The notes beneath the pieces are model-generated. The model was not told the DNA's origin, did not search any database, and saw only the letters and a list, made by a program, of their open reading frames with translations. This document shows, piece by piece, positions 42,518-51,880 of a DNA stretch of 64,000 bases (positions are counted from its first letter, which is position 1; every line of letters begins with the position of its first letter). Origin of the DNA: Ardenticatenaceae bacterium (GTDB lineage: Bacteria; Chloroflexota; Anaerolineae; Promineifilales; Promineifilaceae); the NCBI GenBank assembly GCA_020634565.1, contig JACKBN010000015.1, forward strand, positions 1 through 64,000. The letters are read 5' to 3'. The translations under genes and the position numbers were made by a program.

Positions 42518-44668
42518 TTAATTGTCGTCAACCTCCAGCGTATAGCTGGCTGCTTCGCCGAAGAACTCTTTCACCACAATGCTCCAGCGACCCTCAATCA
42601 TCACCGGGTAGGACATTACCTGTTCTGTAGCGCCCGCTTCCCCTGCATCCACCGACCAGATTTCATTGCCTTCTGGATCGTAGACCACAAAGAGCAGATC
42701 GGAATTGCTGCTTTCAGGCGTCAGCACGATGTCAATCACGTCTCCATCGTCGGCGTCAAAATACCAGACCACTGTTTGATTGGCTGCCAACGTGTTAGAA
42801 ACGGCCGTGTCATATTCCAGGGTGCCCGCTTCATCTGGCGGCGCTGTTTGGTTGGCCCGCAAACTAATCTCGTAACGGCCCGCTTCCCCAAAGAAGTCAC
42901 GCACCAGCACCAGATATTGGCCATCGCTTGGCAGTAAAAATTCAATCATCTCCGGTTCGCCAGTCAAAAAGGCATCTTGTTCTGCTAACCGATTGATGTT
43001 TTCATCCAGCAGCCAGATGTCCAGGTCCAGATTAGGCGTAAGTGGGTTTACCGTGATGAAAACTTCATCCCCGGCGCGGCCCGTAAAGAACCAGGCGTGG
43101 GCTTCATTTTCTTGCAGCGCTTCTTGCGCGGTTTGGCCAAAAATCAAATCGCCCGCGTCGTAGAAATTTCCCGTACTTTCCCCGCCTTCGTCCAGCGAGA
43201 GGGAATAGCTCCCACCTTCACCGGCAAAGCTGCGTACCAGAATGTCGTATTCGCCGGTAAGCGGCAGCTCTAGCCCAGATACCACTTCGGCATCTCCGCT
43301 AAAGCCTTCATCCAGGGCGGCCAGCCGCGTACCATCTGGCCCATATACATCTAAAATGGCATCAAACTGGTTTCCCGGCGTCAAAACGATGCTCACCAGC
43401 TCGCCTGCGTTGCCCGTAAAAGACCAGATGTGTTGGGCGCCACGTGCCAGATTGCTCTGAATCGTTTGCCCAGGCGATAGTCGTCCGCCCCCGCCAAAAA
43501 GCGGTTCTTCAGTCAGTACCAGGCTCATCGTGTAGCGGCCCGCGCTGCCAAAAAATTCGCTCACTTCCACCACATAAAGTCCGCTGTCTAGCAATAAATT
43601 ATCAATCATGATTTCGGTGTCGCCTGCATATCCATTGTCAATGCGGGTGACGGTTTGGCCGGTCGGACTGATGAGCGAGAGGATAAGATCAATATCTTTA
43701 TTGTCGGGGCTGAGCGTGATATTGGCGTAGCGGGGGCCCGGCAGACTAAAGGTCCAAACATCTTTGACGTTGGCGTTTAGCTCGCCGTTAACCAAATCTT
43801 GTTGTCCCAAACTGCCAAGCACATTCGCGGAGCCATCCTGAATCACAATATCGGCATAAATATTGTGCAGCACGATGCTGCTGGCCATTTTCTCGAAAGT
43901 GCCTTGGTATTGTGACCAATAATCGGTGGGGGCGCTCATCACAAAGAGCGCTTGTGTTTGCTGGCTGAGGTTGCCTGCCAGGGCTGAGGTGAAGAGATAG
44001 ATGCGTGTGCGCATGTTGCTGCCGCTGCTGCCAAAGAGAAGCGGCGCACCTTCTAAATCAATGTAGGAGCCCGTCACCTGGCCACCGCTGCCCACGGAAG
44101 CCGAAACAGGAGCTGGTTCGGAGAGCGCTGTGCGGCTTGTGTTGGCGGTAAGGTCTGTGGCCAGACGGTTGAGCGTGGCCTGAGGGGTGTTTGGCGGCAG
44201 TTCCAAATGGGCAATGAGCCCAGCTACGTAGGCTCCATCGCCAATAGCTTTGCTGCCCAGCAGGCTGTTGCCGGTGCGCTCTGAATTGGTTAGCAACAGG
44301 ACGGTGATGCCGAGTTCGTTGGCGGTAACGGCCGTATCTACCTGACCTGAGAGGTTAATCCAAGCTGGCGGGGCTAACAACTGCAAGCCCGTGGCAGGGT
44401 TCCCAATTTGCTGCCAACCGGCGAAGGCCGCTGTGGTGGGGGCCGCTGTGGGCGCTGGTGGTGCGGCGCTGGTGGCTACCGATTTGGTGGGAATAGGCAG
44501 AGTGGCCGCCTGGCTGGCATTTGAATTGGCTTCAAAGGGTGCATCCGTTGCGGCAGGCGGCGATTCAACTGTCGGTAGCTCCTGATCATCATCGCTGATG
44601 GGTTTGCAGGCCACGGTGACGGCCAACATAACGCCCAGCAACAAGCAGGACCAGCTTGGTTTTGGCAT
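42518..44668 (-). CDS. Lipoprotein with four tandem PPC-like domains
   Basis: From ATG 44668, with AGGAGG at ideal spacing, the protein is 716 residues. A lipobox VTVAC (Cys21) follows the signal peptide, then a low-complexity linker. An unassigned domain of about 190 residues (GWQQIGNPATGLQLLAPPAW) precedes four repeats of about 110 residues, each ending SG-YVVEVSEFFGSAGRYTMS or a variant (EYDILVRSFAGEGGSYSL, QYLVLVRDFFGEAGRYEI, RWSIVVKEFFGEAASYTL). These are bacterial pre-peptidase C-terminal-type beta-sandwich domains, usually attached to secreted proteases; here no protease is attached. Probably a surface binding or scaffolding protein. The TTG that extends the frame is not the start. Confidence 0.82.
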   Translation of the reverse strand: MPKPSWSCLLLGVMLAVTVACKPISDDDQELPTVESPPAATDAPFEANSNASQAATLPIPTKSVATSAAPPAPTAAPTTAAFAGWQQIGNPATGLQLLAPPAWINLSGQVDTAVTANELGITVLLLTNSERTGNSLLGSKAIGDGAYVAGLIAHLELPPNTPQATLNRLATDLTANTSRTALSEPAPVSASVGSGGQVTGSYIDLEGAPLLFGSSGSNMRTRIYLFTSALAGNLSQQTQALFVMSAPTDYWSQYQGTFEKMASSIVLHNIYADIVIQDGSANVLGSLGQQDLVNGELNANVKDVWTFSLPGPRYANITLSPDNKDIDLILSLISPTGQTVTRIDNGYAGDTEIMIDNLLLDSGLYVVEVSEFFGSAGRYTMSLVLTEEPLFGGGGRLSPGQTIQSNLARGAQHIWSFTGNAGELVSIVLTPGNQFDAILDVYGPDGTRLAALDEGFSGDAEVVSGLELPLTGEYDILVRSFAGEGGSYSLSLDEGGESTGNFYDAGDLIFGQTAQEALQENEAHAWFFTGRAGDEVFITVNPLTPNLDLDIWLLDENINRLAEQDAFLTGEPEMIEFLLPSDGQYLVLVRDFFGEAGRYEISLRANQTAPPDEAGTLEYDTAVSNTLAANQTVVWYFDADDGDVIDIVLTPESSNSDLLFVVYDPEGNEIWSVDAGEAGATEQVMSYPVMIEGRWSIVVKEFFGEAASYTLEVDDN

Positions 44669-44934
44669 GGACAAACCTCCTGTTCTCTCCTCTTATGGCG
44701 GCCAAGTAATTCCCGGGAGCAAGACGTAGAGACAAACGGCCGTTTTCGGCCACAGGTTGTTTGTCTGGCAGCGTCCATTCCGGTCAGCCGGGTATCTTCA
44801 GCAAACCCATTCGCTTTGCTTGCCTTGCTTTATCACAGGCAGGCAAAGTCGTGGCAGCCAATAGATGTGAACACGGCAATTGTGAAGAGGGAACTCAAAG
44901 CAGACACTATGCCCGGTAAAGGCAACTTGTCTGG
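44669..44934. other. 266-bp spacer with two inverted repeats
   Basis: GACAAAC (44731-44737) pairs with GTTTGTC (44759-44765), enclosing one iterated palindrome. CTTTGCTTGCCT (44814-44825) pairs with AGGCAGGCAAAG (44837-44848) apart from one G-T pair; on the minus strand it may terminate the LCP transcript. A promoter for the PPC lipoprotein should be here but no clear box is seen. Confidence 0.5.
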
Positions 44935-46380
44935 CTATTGATCTGAGCTAGGCACTCTCCAATCGTTGCCGATGATGATCAGGATATCGTAGTCGCCGTC
45001 GGGATTGGTGCCGCTGCTGACGTTGAGCGGTGGAACGTGCATCAACTGAGTGAGATAGCGGCTGGTGTTGAGGTATGATCCATAGGTGATAATCTGCGAT
45101 GTGAGGTAGGTAGATGTGTCGGCATTGCCGATTTCCACGACGTCAATGCCAAACGATTGTAAATATTCCTGCGTAGCGCCTGCCAACCCAAATTCGGCCG
45201 TGCCATTGTACACGGCAACGCGGGCGTTTTCGGCAGCCATCAGAGCGGGAAGGTTTTCAATAACCGGCGTGGGAATAGCCGGGGGGGCAAACAACTGGTC
45301 TCTCAGCTGGCGGATATTTTCTCGCACGGGCACCAATACCTGACGGCCGTCTGGGGTCGTTTCGTTATAGACATAGTTGTAGTCCAAAACGGCCGTGCGA
45401 ATGCTGTCACGTGGGATATCCTGGGCCAGCAAGGCTAACTGAATTGCCTCGTCTAGCGTCATGTTTGTGCGCACATTTTCTTGAGACGTTTGCCATAGCT
45501 GCGGCGCCTGAGCAATGAGCTGCGGCAAGCTGTTGAGCGAAAAGACTTTCTCTCGGACTGCTAAAATAACAGCCTGCTGCCGCGCGGCTCGATCGACGTC
45601 GCCACCAAACGTGGCCCGTGTACGCGCGTATTTTAACGCACTCTCTCCATCTAAATGTTGTTCGCCTGGTTCAATAGAAAAAGGATCAAAACCATAGCAC
45701 CGGTCGGGGTAGTCGGGGTCATCAATCGCTTCGGGCGCATCAATGTCAATGCCTCCAATCAGATCAACGACTTCAACAAATGCATCAAAATTAACGGCGA
45801 CATAATAATCAATCGGTACCCCTAACAGTGTCTCAACGGTTTGGACAGCCAAAGCTTGCCCACCACCGGGATATTCATAAATTTCGCCATAATAATTGGC
45901 TTGATTAATGCGGTCTACGCCAAAATCCGGGATTTCTACCCACAGGTCACGCGGCAAGGACAAAACGGCCGCAGACAGACCAACCGGGTCAATCGTCAAC
46001 ACCATCATACTGTCTGTGTGCGTGGGGCCAGATTCTTCACAGCGCTGGTCAATACCCATGAGCAAAATGGACACGCGGCTGTTGCCTTCCCACTTGTGAA
46101 AAGCATTCGAAGAAAAGATGGGAGCAGCTTCACTATCTGTTTCTTCCATAGAAACATCGCTGCTGGGAGCAGGCAGTGTCCGCACAGCATCAGGGTTGCT
46201 GCTGGAATTGGCAAAATCGGGGTTGATCACTTCCAATGAGGAAACGGTAGACTGAACTGTCCGGTACAGCCAGACCGAACTGCCAATAAGCAAAAGAATG
46301 ATGCCCAAGCCCAAAAGTGCGACAGCCCAAAGTGGCAATCTTACCCGAGCCGGGGCGCGACGAGATGAATTGGATTTCAT
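44935..46380 (-). CDS. LytR-CpsA-Psr (LCP) family cell-envelope protein
   Basis: The 481-residue protein has a short basic cytoplasmic start, one membrane helix (LPLWAVALLGLGIILLLIGS) and an extracellular LCP catalytic domain. SILLMGIDQRCEESGPTHTD, MMVLTIDPVGLSAAVLSLPR, DLWVEIPDFGVDRINQANYY and GEQHLDGESALKYARTR carry the acidic and arginine residues that bind the polyprenyl-pyrophosphate lipid. A C-terminal LytR_C-like domain (NARVAVYNGTAEFGLAGATQ) completes it. LCP enzymes transfer glycan polymers from a lipid carrier to the cell wall or to surface proteins. It is divergent from a polyprenyl-type glycosyltransferase gene, consistent with surface-glycan assembly. ATG 46380 has no Shine-Dalgarno sequence. 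Confidence 0.92.
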   Translation of the reverse strand: MKSNSSRRAPARVRLPLWAVALLGLGIILLLIGSSVWLYRTVQSTVSSLEVINPDFANSSSNPDAVRTLPAPSSDVSMEETDSEAAPIFSSNAFHKWEGNSRVSILLMGIDQRCEESGPTHTDSMMVLTIDPVGLSAAVLSLPRDLWVEIPDFGVDRINQANYYGEIYEYPGGGQALAVQTVETLLGVPIDYYVAVNFDAFVEVVDLIGGIDIDAPEAIDDPDYPDRCYGFDPFSIEPGEQHLDGESALKYARTRATFGGDVDRAARQQAVILAVREKVFSLNSLPQLIAQAPQLWQTSQENVRTNMTLDEAIQLALLAQDIPRDSIRTAVLDYNYVYNETTPDGRQVLVPVRENIRQLRDQLFAPPAIPTPVIENLPALMAAENARVAVYNGTAEFGLAGATQEYLQSFGIDVVEIGNADTSTYLTSQIITYGSYLNTSRYLTQLMHVPPLNVSSGTNPDGDYDILIIIGNDWRVPSSDQ

Positions 46381-46416
46381 ATTTTATGCGCGTTCCATGC
46401 CGGAATGGCGTATGCG

Positions 46417-46425
46417 ATTATAACA
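46417..46425 (-). promoter_or_regulatory. Extended -10 promoter of the LCP gene
   Basis: The minus strand reads TGTTATAAT, a consensus extended -10. A TTGATG is 19 bp further upstream (46442-46447). The transcript would start about 30 bases before ATG 46380. Confidence 0.6.
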
Positions 46426-46478
46426 TAAAACGATGATGCAACATCAAAAAGCGCTTCGTGCCATCGGGCGCCTCTTCT

Positions 46479-46507
46479 TTGACGTGCCTATAGGGCTACT
46501 TTATAAT
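46479..46507 (+). promoter_or_regulatory. Near-consensus sigma-70 promoter of the GT39-like gene
   Basis: TTGACG (46479-46484) and TATAAT (46502-46507) are spaced exactly 17 bp. The predicted start near 46514 is only about six bases before ATG 46520, so the message would be nearly leaderless. This also excludes the upstream 29 in-frame codons as translated sequence from this promoter. Confidence 0.7.
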
Positions 46508-46519
46508 GCCTCCCTTGTG

Positions 46520-48505
46520 ATGAAACAATACCAAAAGTGGCTTCCTATTGTATTGATTTTGCTGCTGGCATTTGGCCTTCGCCTGGTGGCCCTGACGGAG
46601 ATTCCTCCTGGTCTTACCCATGATGAGGCGAATCATGGTCGGGAAGCAATTGGTATTTTGCGCGGCGTTTTTCTCTTTATTTTCCCTCTTAATTACGGCA
46701 GCGAACCTTTGTACAGTTACACGGCCGCTGCCAGCATGTGGCTGTTTGGCGAAACGTTATTTGCCTTGCGCTTTGTTAATGTTCTGTTTAGCGTGTTTGC
46801 GATTGGGATTAGCTATTTGTGGGTACGCCGCCGTTTTGACCAGATGACGGCGTTGATTACGGCCGTTCTCCTTTCCATCACCTTTTGGCCCCTAGCCTCT
46901 GCACGGGAGGCGCTGCGGGCGGGGATGCTGCCCTTTTTTATGGGAACGGCCGTTTGGTTCTTCTGGCACCTGCTAGATAAAAACGACAAACAATCCCGCC
47001 GTGGGTGGATTGCCGCCGCTTTTGGCGTGAGCGTCGCCATCACCCTGCACATCTACTTGGCAGCGCGGGTGGCGTGGCTGGTTTTCCCCCTCTTTTTGCT
47101 GTATTTGGCGTGGCAGCGGCGTGAACTGTTTCACCAAAGCTGGCGGCCAGCGCTGAGTGGACTACTGCTGGCGGGCGTGCTGGTGACCCCGCTCTTTGTC
47201 TACCAGGAGCTAAATCCGTACGCGCTGACGCGGCTGAGCATGCTGGACGCGCCGCTGGAGAATTTGCGCAACGGCAATCTGCTGCCGCTCTGGCAAAACG
47301 CCACCTCGGCGCTGCTAGCCTTCATCTGGCCCGGCTACGGCGACCAATTTTTGGCCTACAACATTCCAGGACGACCCGTGTTTGACGCAGTCTCGGCTGT
47401 TTTTTTTGTGCTTGGTTTGGGTGTGAGTTTGTGGCGCTGGAAACGGCCGTCTTACGCCTTCGTCCTGCTGTGGTTTGGGGTGGGCATCCTGCCCTCGCTC
47501 ATCACCGGCCCGACGGCCAACACCACCCGTAACCTGGCCGCGCTGATTCCCATCTTTGTGCTGCCTGCGCTTGGCTTTGGGACGGCCGTTCAGTTCCTTA
47601 AAGCCCAATTCAAAGCTGCCCCGCGCTGGCTGCCTGCTGCTATAGCCGCCGCCTGGCTGCTGTTTGCTGGCTGGCACAGCGCCAGCGACTACTTCGTCAC
47701 CTGGGCCAACGACCCCGACGTGCGCGGTGCGTACCAGGTCAATCTGGTGGCTGCGCTCGATTATCTTGAAGAACGTGGTCCAGCCGACCTGGTTCTGCTT
47801 TCTACCGTTTACCCCGGCCCCGCGCACGACCCGTCCATCAATTTGGTGCTGACGGGCGAAGAGGCCAACAAGCGCTGGGCCGACGCGCGCTGGGCGCTGG
47901 TGGCCCCTGCCGGACAAAGCAGCCGGGCGCTGATTCCCGCCTCCACGCCGCCGCACCCATTTTTTGCCCGATGGCTAGCAGCACGCGAAACGGTTGCGCT
48001 ACGGCCAACCGATTTGGATCCTGGCTTTACCGACTTTTGGCTCGATGCCACCCAAATGCAGACCTGGGCTGAGGCACCCGCGCTGGCCAATTTCAACAAC
48101 GGGCTCAATCTGCACCACGCGGAATGGCTCAATCCGGTTAATCCTGGCGAAACGGCCGAATTGCTGCTCATTTGGCGCGTTACCAACCCGGAAAACGTAG
48201 GGCCGATTGTGCCGCCAGCGTTCACCACCGATGTGGTCATGTTCACCCAACTTCTGGATGCGAATGGGGTGCCATTTGCCCAGCAGGATGCGCTGGATGC
48301 GCCGTCGTGGGATTGGCAAGCAGGGGATTTGCTGGCGCAGATTCATCCCATCGGGATTCCGGCGGAGAGTGCGCCGGGCAGCTACCAGGCCATCGTGGGT
48401 ATTTACGACCGGCTTTCAGGCGACCGCCTGCCGGTGTTGGGAAATGAGGGAGAAGTTTTGGGGGATTTTACGGCCGTTCCCGATCTCACCCTTGGCCAAC
48501 CTTAA
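46520..48505 (+). CDS. PMT/ArnT-like GT39 polytopic glycosyltransferase
   Basis: From ATG 46520 the protein has 661 residues. About ten membrane helices form a GT-C fold. The first extracytoplasmic loop reads LTEIPPGLTHDEANHGREAI, with the Asp-Glu pair typical of the catalytic site of PMT/ArnT enzymes, followed by NYGSEPLYSYTAAASMWLFG. The final ~220 residues are a soluble extracytoplasmic domain. It would transfer a sugar from a polyprenyl-phosphate donor to protein or glycan. The promoter position rules out the longer frame beginning at 46433. Its stop overlaps the stop of the convergent hydrolase gene by four bases. Confidence 0.85.
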   Translation: MKQYQKWLPIVLILLLAFGLRLVALTEIPPGLTHDEANHGREAIGILRGVFLFIFPLNYGSEPLYSYTAAASMWLFGETLFALRFVNVLFSVFAIGISYLWVRRRFDQMTALITAVLLSITFWPLASAREALRAGMLPFFMGTAVWFFWHLLDKNDKQSRRGWIAAAFGVSVAITLHIYLAARVAWLVFPLFLLYLAWQRRELFHQSWRPALSGLLLAGVLVTPLFVYQELNPYALTRLSMLDAPLENLRNGNLLPLWQNATSALLAFIWPGYGDQFLAYNIPGRPVFDAVSAVFFVLGLGVSLWRWKRPSYAFVLLWFGVGILPSLITGPTANTTRNLAALIPIFVLPALGFGTAVQFLKAQFKAAPRWLPAAIAAAWLLFAGWHSASDYFVTWANDPDVRGAYQVNLVAALDYLEERGPADLVLLSTVYPGPAHDPSINLVLTGEEANKRWADARWALVAPAGQSSRALIPASTPPHPFFARWLAARETVALRPTDLDPGFTDFWLDATQMQTWAEAPALANFNNGLNLHHAEWLNPVNPGETAELLLIWRVTNPENVGPIVPPAFTTDVVMFTQLLDANGVPFAQQDALDAPSWDWQAGDLLAQIHPIGIPAESAPGSYQAIVGIYDRLSGDRLPVLGNEGEVLGDFTAVPDLTLGQP

Positions 48506-49320
48506 AGCCGCTGCAAAAAGTCCAGCACAATTTTCATGGTTTCGTCAAATTTATCGCGGTGAATGCAGTGCCCAGCCTCGTCGATTTGGGCGACTTCGCA
48601 GTGGGGCATCAACTCGGCCGCTTCACGAGCCGTGGTGGGCTTCACAATGCCGCCAGGATGCGCCGTAAGCAGCAGCGCGGGGCATTGCACCTTGGTCGCG
48701 GCCGTTTTCCAATCGTAGGTGCGAATTTGCAGCCGAATGTTCGGCGCGAGAAGGCCTGGATCATGCTCATCTTTTGATTCAGCCCAGGGTGCAAATTCCA
48801 CTTCGGCCCAATGCGGATTGCCTTCACGGATGGCTACGACTTTCTCGGCTAACGGCCGTTTCCGAAATTCCAATCCTCCCGCCCGTTCCTCTTCAAGCTG
48901 CGCCACCGTGATGTCGTTCTTCTGTGCCTCATTCCAGAACGCGGGGTCTTCCAAAACGATGGCCCGCACCAAATCCGGGGCTTGGGCGGCCGCTACTAGC
49001 GCCGTTAGCGCGCCCATTGAGTGCCCAAACAGAATCGGTTGCTCCAACCCTAACGCTTCGATCAGGCCAATCACGTCCTGCGCCAGCAAATCGTAGGCCA
49101 TGCTGGTGGACGGGCCTTCCGTACGGCCGTGTCCGCGCGCGTCGGGCATGATGATGTCGTACTGGTCTGCTACCTCATTGACGACCTGAATCCAGCAACG
49201 GCCGTTGTCCGAAAAGCCATGCAGCAGTACCAGCGGCGGCTTGCCCTCGTTCCCTGCCGCGCGATGGTAAAAAATGTTTAGCCCGTTGGCGGCCACAAAA
49301 TCTTGCTTCAACTTGATCAT
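48502..49320 (-). CDS. Alpha/beta-fold hydrolase
   Basis: The 272-residue protein starts MIKLKQDFVAANGLNIFYHR at ATG 49320; 14 further upstream codons do not look like family sequence. It has an oxyanion-hole motif LVLLHGFSDNGRCW, PDARGHGRTEGP, the nucleophile elbow LFGHSMGALTALVA, and a C-terminal DEAGHCIHRDKFDE with the catalytic His. These features place it among the epoxide-hydrolase/haloperoxidase-like lactonases and esterases. The substrate is unknown. It is the last minus-strand gene after the GH3 enzyme, separated by a 131-bp gap with a word-iterated hairpin, and overlaps the convergent GT39 gene by four bases. Confidence 0.88.
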   Translation of the reverse strand: MIKLKQDFVAANGLNIFYHRAAGNEGKPPLVLLHGFSDNGRCWIQVVNEVADQYDIIMPDARGHGRTEGPSTSMAYDLLAQDVIGLIEALGLEQPILFGHSMGALTALVAAAQAPDLVRAIVLEDPAFWNEAQKNDITVAQLEEERAGGLEFRKRPLAEKVVAIREGNPHWAEVEFAPWAESKDEHDPGLLAPNIRLQIRTYDWKTAATKVQCPALLLTAHPGGIVKPTTAREAAELMPHCEVAQIDEAGHCIHRDKFDETMKIVLDFLQRL

Positions 49321-49379
49321 CGTATAGTTTCTCTCGCTGTGGCCGGCGTCCCGCCGTGCCACCTAGCAAAATTTGTCTA

Positions 49380-49440
49380 ACCGCAAAGTGCGCCAAGAAC
49401 GCAAAGAAAATAACTTTGCGCACTTTGCGTCCTTCGCGGT
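49380..49440. repeat. Spacer hairpin of CGCAAAG/CTTTGCG words
   Basis: The left arm ACCGCAAAGTGCGCCAAGAA and CGCAAAGAA (49380-49408) faces the right arm AACTTTGCGCACTTTGCGTC and CTTCGCGGT (49412-49440). Both arms contain three phased CGCAAAG-type words in permuted order, so alternative pairings exist. It lies between the hydrolase and GH3 genes. Confidence 0.7.
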
Positions 49441-49451
49441 AAAAAATCCAA

Positions 49452-51743
49452 TTAGGCGGCAGAAACAGTGAAATCGCCTGCCAAACCCTCAACTGCGTTC
49501 GGGCCGATCCACACCTTGAAGTCGCCCGGCTCGACGCCGTAGCGCATATCCCAGCCCGTAAAGCCCAGCTCACAGACCGGAACTTCAAAGCGCACTGTTT
49601 GTTGCTCGCCAGCTTCCAGCCTGATTTTCTGGAACCCTTTCAGCTCTTTCACCGGGCGGGTGACGCTGCCCACCAGATCGCGCACGTAAAGCTGCACCAC
49701 TTCGGCTCCGGCTTTGCTGCCCCGATTGGTGACCGTGGCCGACACAACCAGCGTGTCTTCCAGGCCCAGCACCGATTTTTCCAGTTGCAGATTCGCGTAC
49801 TCAAAGTTTGTGTAGCTCAGACCAAAGCCAAAGGGGAAAAGCGGCGAGTTGGGCACGTCGATGAACACCGATTTGAATGCTTCGGCAAACTGCTTGGTAC
49901 CTGATTCCGAGGCGGGGCGACCCGTGTTTTTGTGGGCGTAGTAAACGGGAATTTGCCCTTCGCTGCGGGGCCAACTGGCGGTGAGCTTGCCCGATGGGTT
50001 GACTGTGCCAAACAAAATGTCTGCCACGGCACGGCCAGCGCGGATGCCACCGTGCCACGCTGCCAGCAGCGCCTGTACCTGCCCGGCCAATTTGGGAATG
50101 ACTAACGGCCGTCCGCTCATCAATACACAAACCAGCGGCTTACCCGTCGCGGCGACCGCATCCACCAGCTCTTGCTGGCGTCCGGGCAGGCCAAGGTGCG
50201 TGCGGGAATGGCCTTCGCCGCTCATGTTGGCGCTTTCCCCCAGCACCAGCAGCACCACATCGGCAGTTTCGGCAGTTTGCACTGCGGCTGCAATGTCTGC
50301 GGGCGATTCGTCGCGGATGGAGCAGCCTGCGACGTGCGTCCAGCCATCGTCTGGTAAGTAGGCAGACAAGCCCGCCAGTACGGTTTCCACGTCCTCAGGA
50401 TGGTTATTGAGCGCCCAGCAGCCCAGCAAATCGGCCTGGTTGTCTGCCAGCGGGCCGATGACCGCCAGCCGCGTTTCCGGCGACAAAGGCAAGATGTCCG
50501 CTTCGTTTTTGAGCAGCACCATCGACTCTTGCGCCACTTCCAGCGCCAGCTCACGGAAATCGGGCCGCAGCATGATTTTTTCGGCCAGCGATTCGTCCAC
50601 GTACGGGTTTTCAAACAGGCCCAGGCGGAACTTGAGGCGCAAGACGCGGCGCACGGCTTCGTCCACGGCCGCCAGCGGTACCTCGCCCGATTCAATCAGT
50701 TCGGGCAAATGTTTGGGGTAGCTGTCGCTGACCATTTCCATATCTAGCCCGGCCAAAATGCTGAGGCGGGCGGCCTCTTTGAGATCGGCGGCAAAACCGT
50801 GCGGAATGAGTTCGCGCACCGACTCAAAATCGCTGACGACGAGGCCGGGCCATTGCAACTCATCGCGCAGGATGGTTTTGAGGATGAGCGGGTTGGCGGT
50901 GGCGGGCACGCCGCTGATTTCGTTGAAGGAGCTCATGACGCTGCCCGCGCCAGCCTCGAAGGCGGCGGTGAAGGGGGGCAGGTACACGTCGCGCAGGGTG
51001 CGCTCGGAGAAGTCGGTGCTGTTGTAGTCGCGGCCTGCTTCGGCGGCGCCGTAGCCGATGTAGTGTTTGGGGCAAGCAGCAATGCGCCGCCCGCTGGTGA
51101 GATCGGTTGCCTGGAAGCCGCGTACGCGGGCTTGCGCCATCGCCATCCCCAAAAAGGGGTCTTCGCCTGCGCCTTCGGCGATGCGGCCCCAGCGCGGGTC
51201 GCGGGCGATGTCTACCATCGGGGCGAAAATCCAGTCTACCCCGGCGGCGGATGCTTCTTCGGCGGCGACGCGGGAGGCTTGTTGCAGCAGTTCCGGGTTC
51301 CAGGTGGCGGATTCGCCAAGGGGGATGGGGAAGATGGTGCGGTAGCCGTGAATCACGTCGCTGCCAACGATGAGCGGAATGCGCAGGCGGGATTCTTCCA
51401 TGATGATGCGCTGACAATGGTTGATGACGGCGGGCTGCGTGACGTTGAGGAAGGAGCCGATGCGCCCGGCGCGGAGCAGATCTTCCATATCGTCACGCAG
51501 TTTGGGGTCGTAGCGGAACGGCCGTCCGGCTTTCTCGGCTTCTGCTTTTTTGGCCTCAAAATGTTCCCAGTCAAACGGGCCATAGGGGTTTAGCTGAAAA
51601 AGCTGGCCGGTTTTTTCGGCGAGGGTCATCTGGCTGAGCAGTTCTTCCACGCGGGCTTCGGTGGCGGGATCGAGTTTGTTGTAGTCGCTGCTGGGGGAAA
51701 CGGCCGTATGATTGGTCTGTGTTGCAGTAGGGGTTGCTTTCAT
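49452..51743 (-). CDS. bglX: Beta-glucosidase, glycoside hydrolase family 3 (BglX-like)
   Basis: The 763-residue protein starts with the GH3 (alpha/beta)8 barrel (VEELLSQMTLAEKTGQLFQL). It includes IPLIVGSDVIHGYRTIFPIP, RIAACPKHYIGYGAAEAGRD and the nucleophile motif LVVSDFESVRELIPHG (Asp in SDFES). The second alpha/beta sandwich domain follows, then a fibronectin III-like domain (FPFGFGLSYTNFEYANL). No signal peptide is visible, so it probably acts on imported gluco-oligosaccharides. It is last in the locus that includes two GH144-like genes; GH3 beta-glucosidases that cleave sophorose are known from beta-1,2-glucan loci. A 137-bp gap with a repeat separates it from the GH35 gene. Confidence 0.93.
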   Translation of the reverse strand: MKATPTATQTNHTAVSPSSDYNKLDPATEARVEELLSQMTLAEKTGQLFQLNPYGPFDWEHFEAKKAEAEKAGRPFRYDPKLRDDMEDLLRAGRIGSFLNVTQPAVINHCQRIIMEESRLRIPLIVGSDVIHGYRTIFPIPLGESATWNPELLQQASRVAAEEASAAGVDWIFAPMVDIARDPRWGRIAEGAGEDPFLGMAMAQARVRGFQATDLTSGRRIAACPKHYIGYGAAEAGRDYNSTDFSERTLRDVYLPPFTAAFEAGAGSVMSSFNEISGVPATANPLILKTILRDELQWPGLVVSDFESVRELIPHGFAADLKEAARLSILAGLDMEMVSDSYPKHLPELIESGEVPLAAVDEAVRRVLRLKFRLGLFENPYVDESLAEKIMLRPDFRELALEVAQESMVLLKNEADILPLSPETRLAVIGPLADNQADLLGCWALNNHPEDVETVLAGLSAYLPDDGWTHVAGCSIRDESPADIAAAVQTAETADVVLLVLGESANMSGEGHSRTHLGLPGRQQELVDAVAATGKPLVCVLMSGRPLVIPKLAGQVQALLAAWHGGIRAGRAVADILFGTVNPSGKLTASWPRSEGQIPVYYAHKNTGRPASESGTKQFAEAFKSVFIDVPNSPLFPFGFGLSYTNFEYANLQLEKSVLGLEDTLVVSATVTNRGSKAGAEVVQLYVRDLVGSVTRPVKELKGFQKIRLEAGEQQTVRFEVPVCELGFTGWDMRYGVEPGDFKVWIGPNAVEGLAGDFTVSAA

Positions 51744-51767
51744 TTTTTACCTTTTACTTGGTACCTG

Positions 51768-51866
51768 TCCGAATATTAGCCACAGAGAGCACAGAGGATT
51801 TTGAGGCGAAGGTTCATTTCTCATATCTCTCTTTTTCCTCCGTGGCTTTTTTGGATAGATTCTTAA
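51768..51866. repeat. Spacer repeat with GCCACAGAG ends, copy 2
   Basis: TTAGCCACAGAGAGCACAGA (from 51776) faces CCTCCGTGGCTTTTTTGGAT (51837-51856). Order of words, length and the terminal ATAGATTCTTAA match the element at 42412-42512 with scattered differences. It lies between the GH35 and GH3 genes. Confidence 0.65.
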
Positions 51867-51880
51867 TGAATTTTTACTGT

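Noticed and set aside
50799..51593. Plus-strand open frame of 264 codons opposite the GH3 gene
   Set aside because: Gly/Val-rich antisense shadow of a complete GH3 enzyme.
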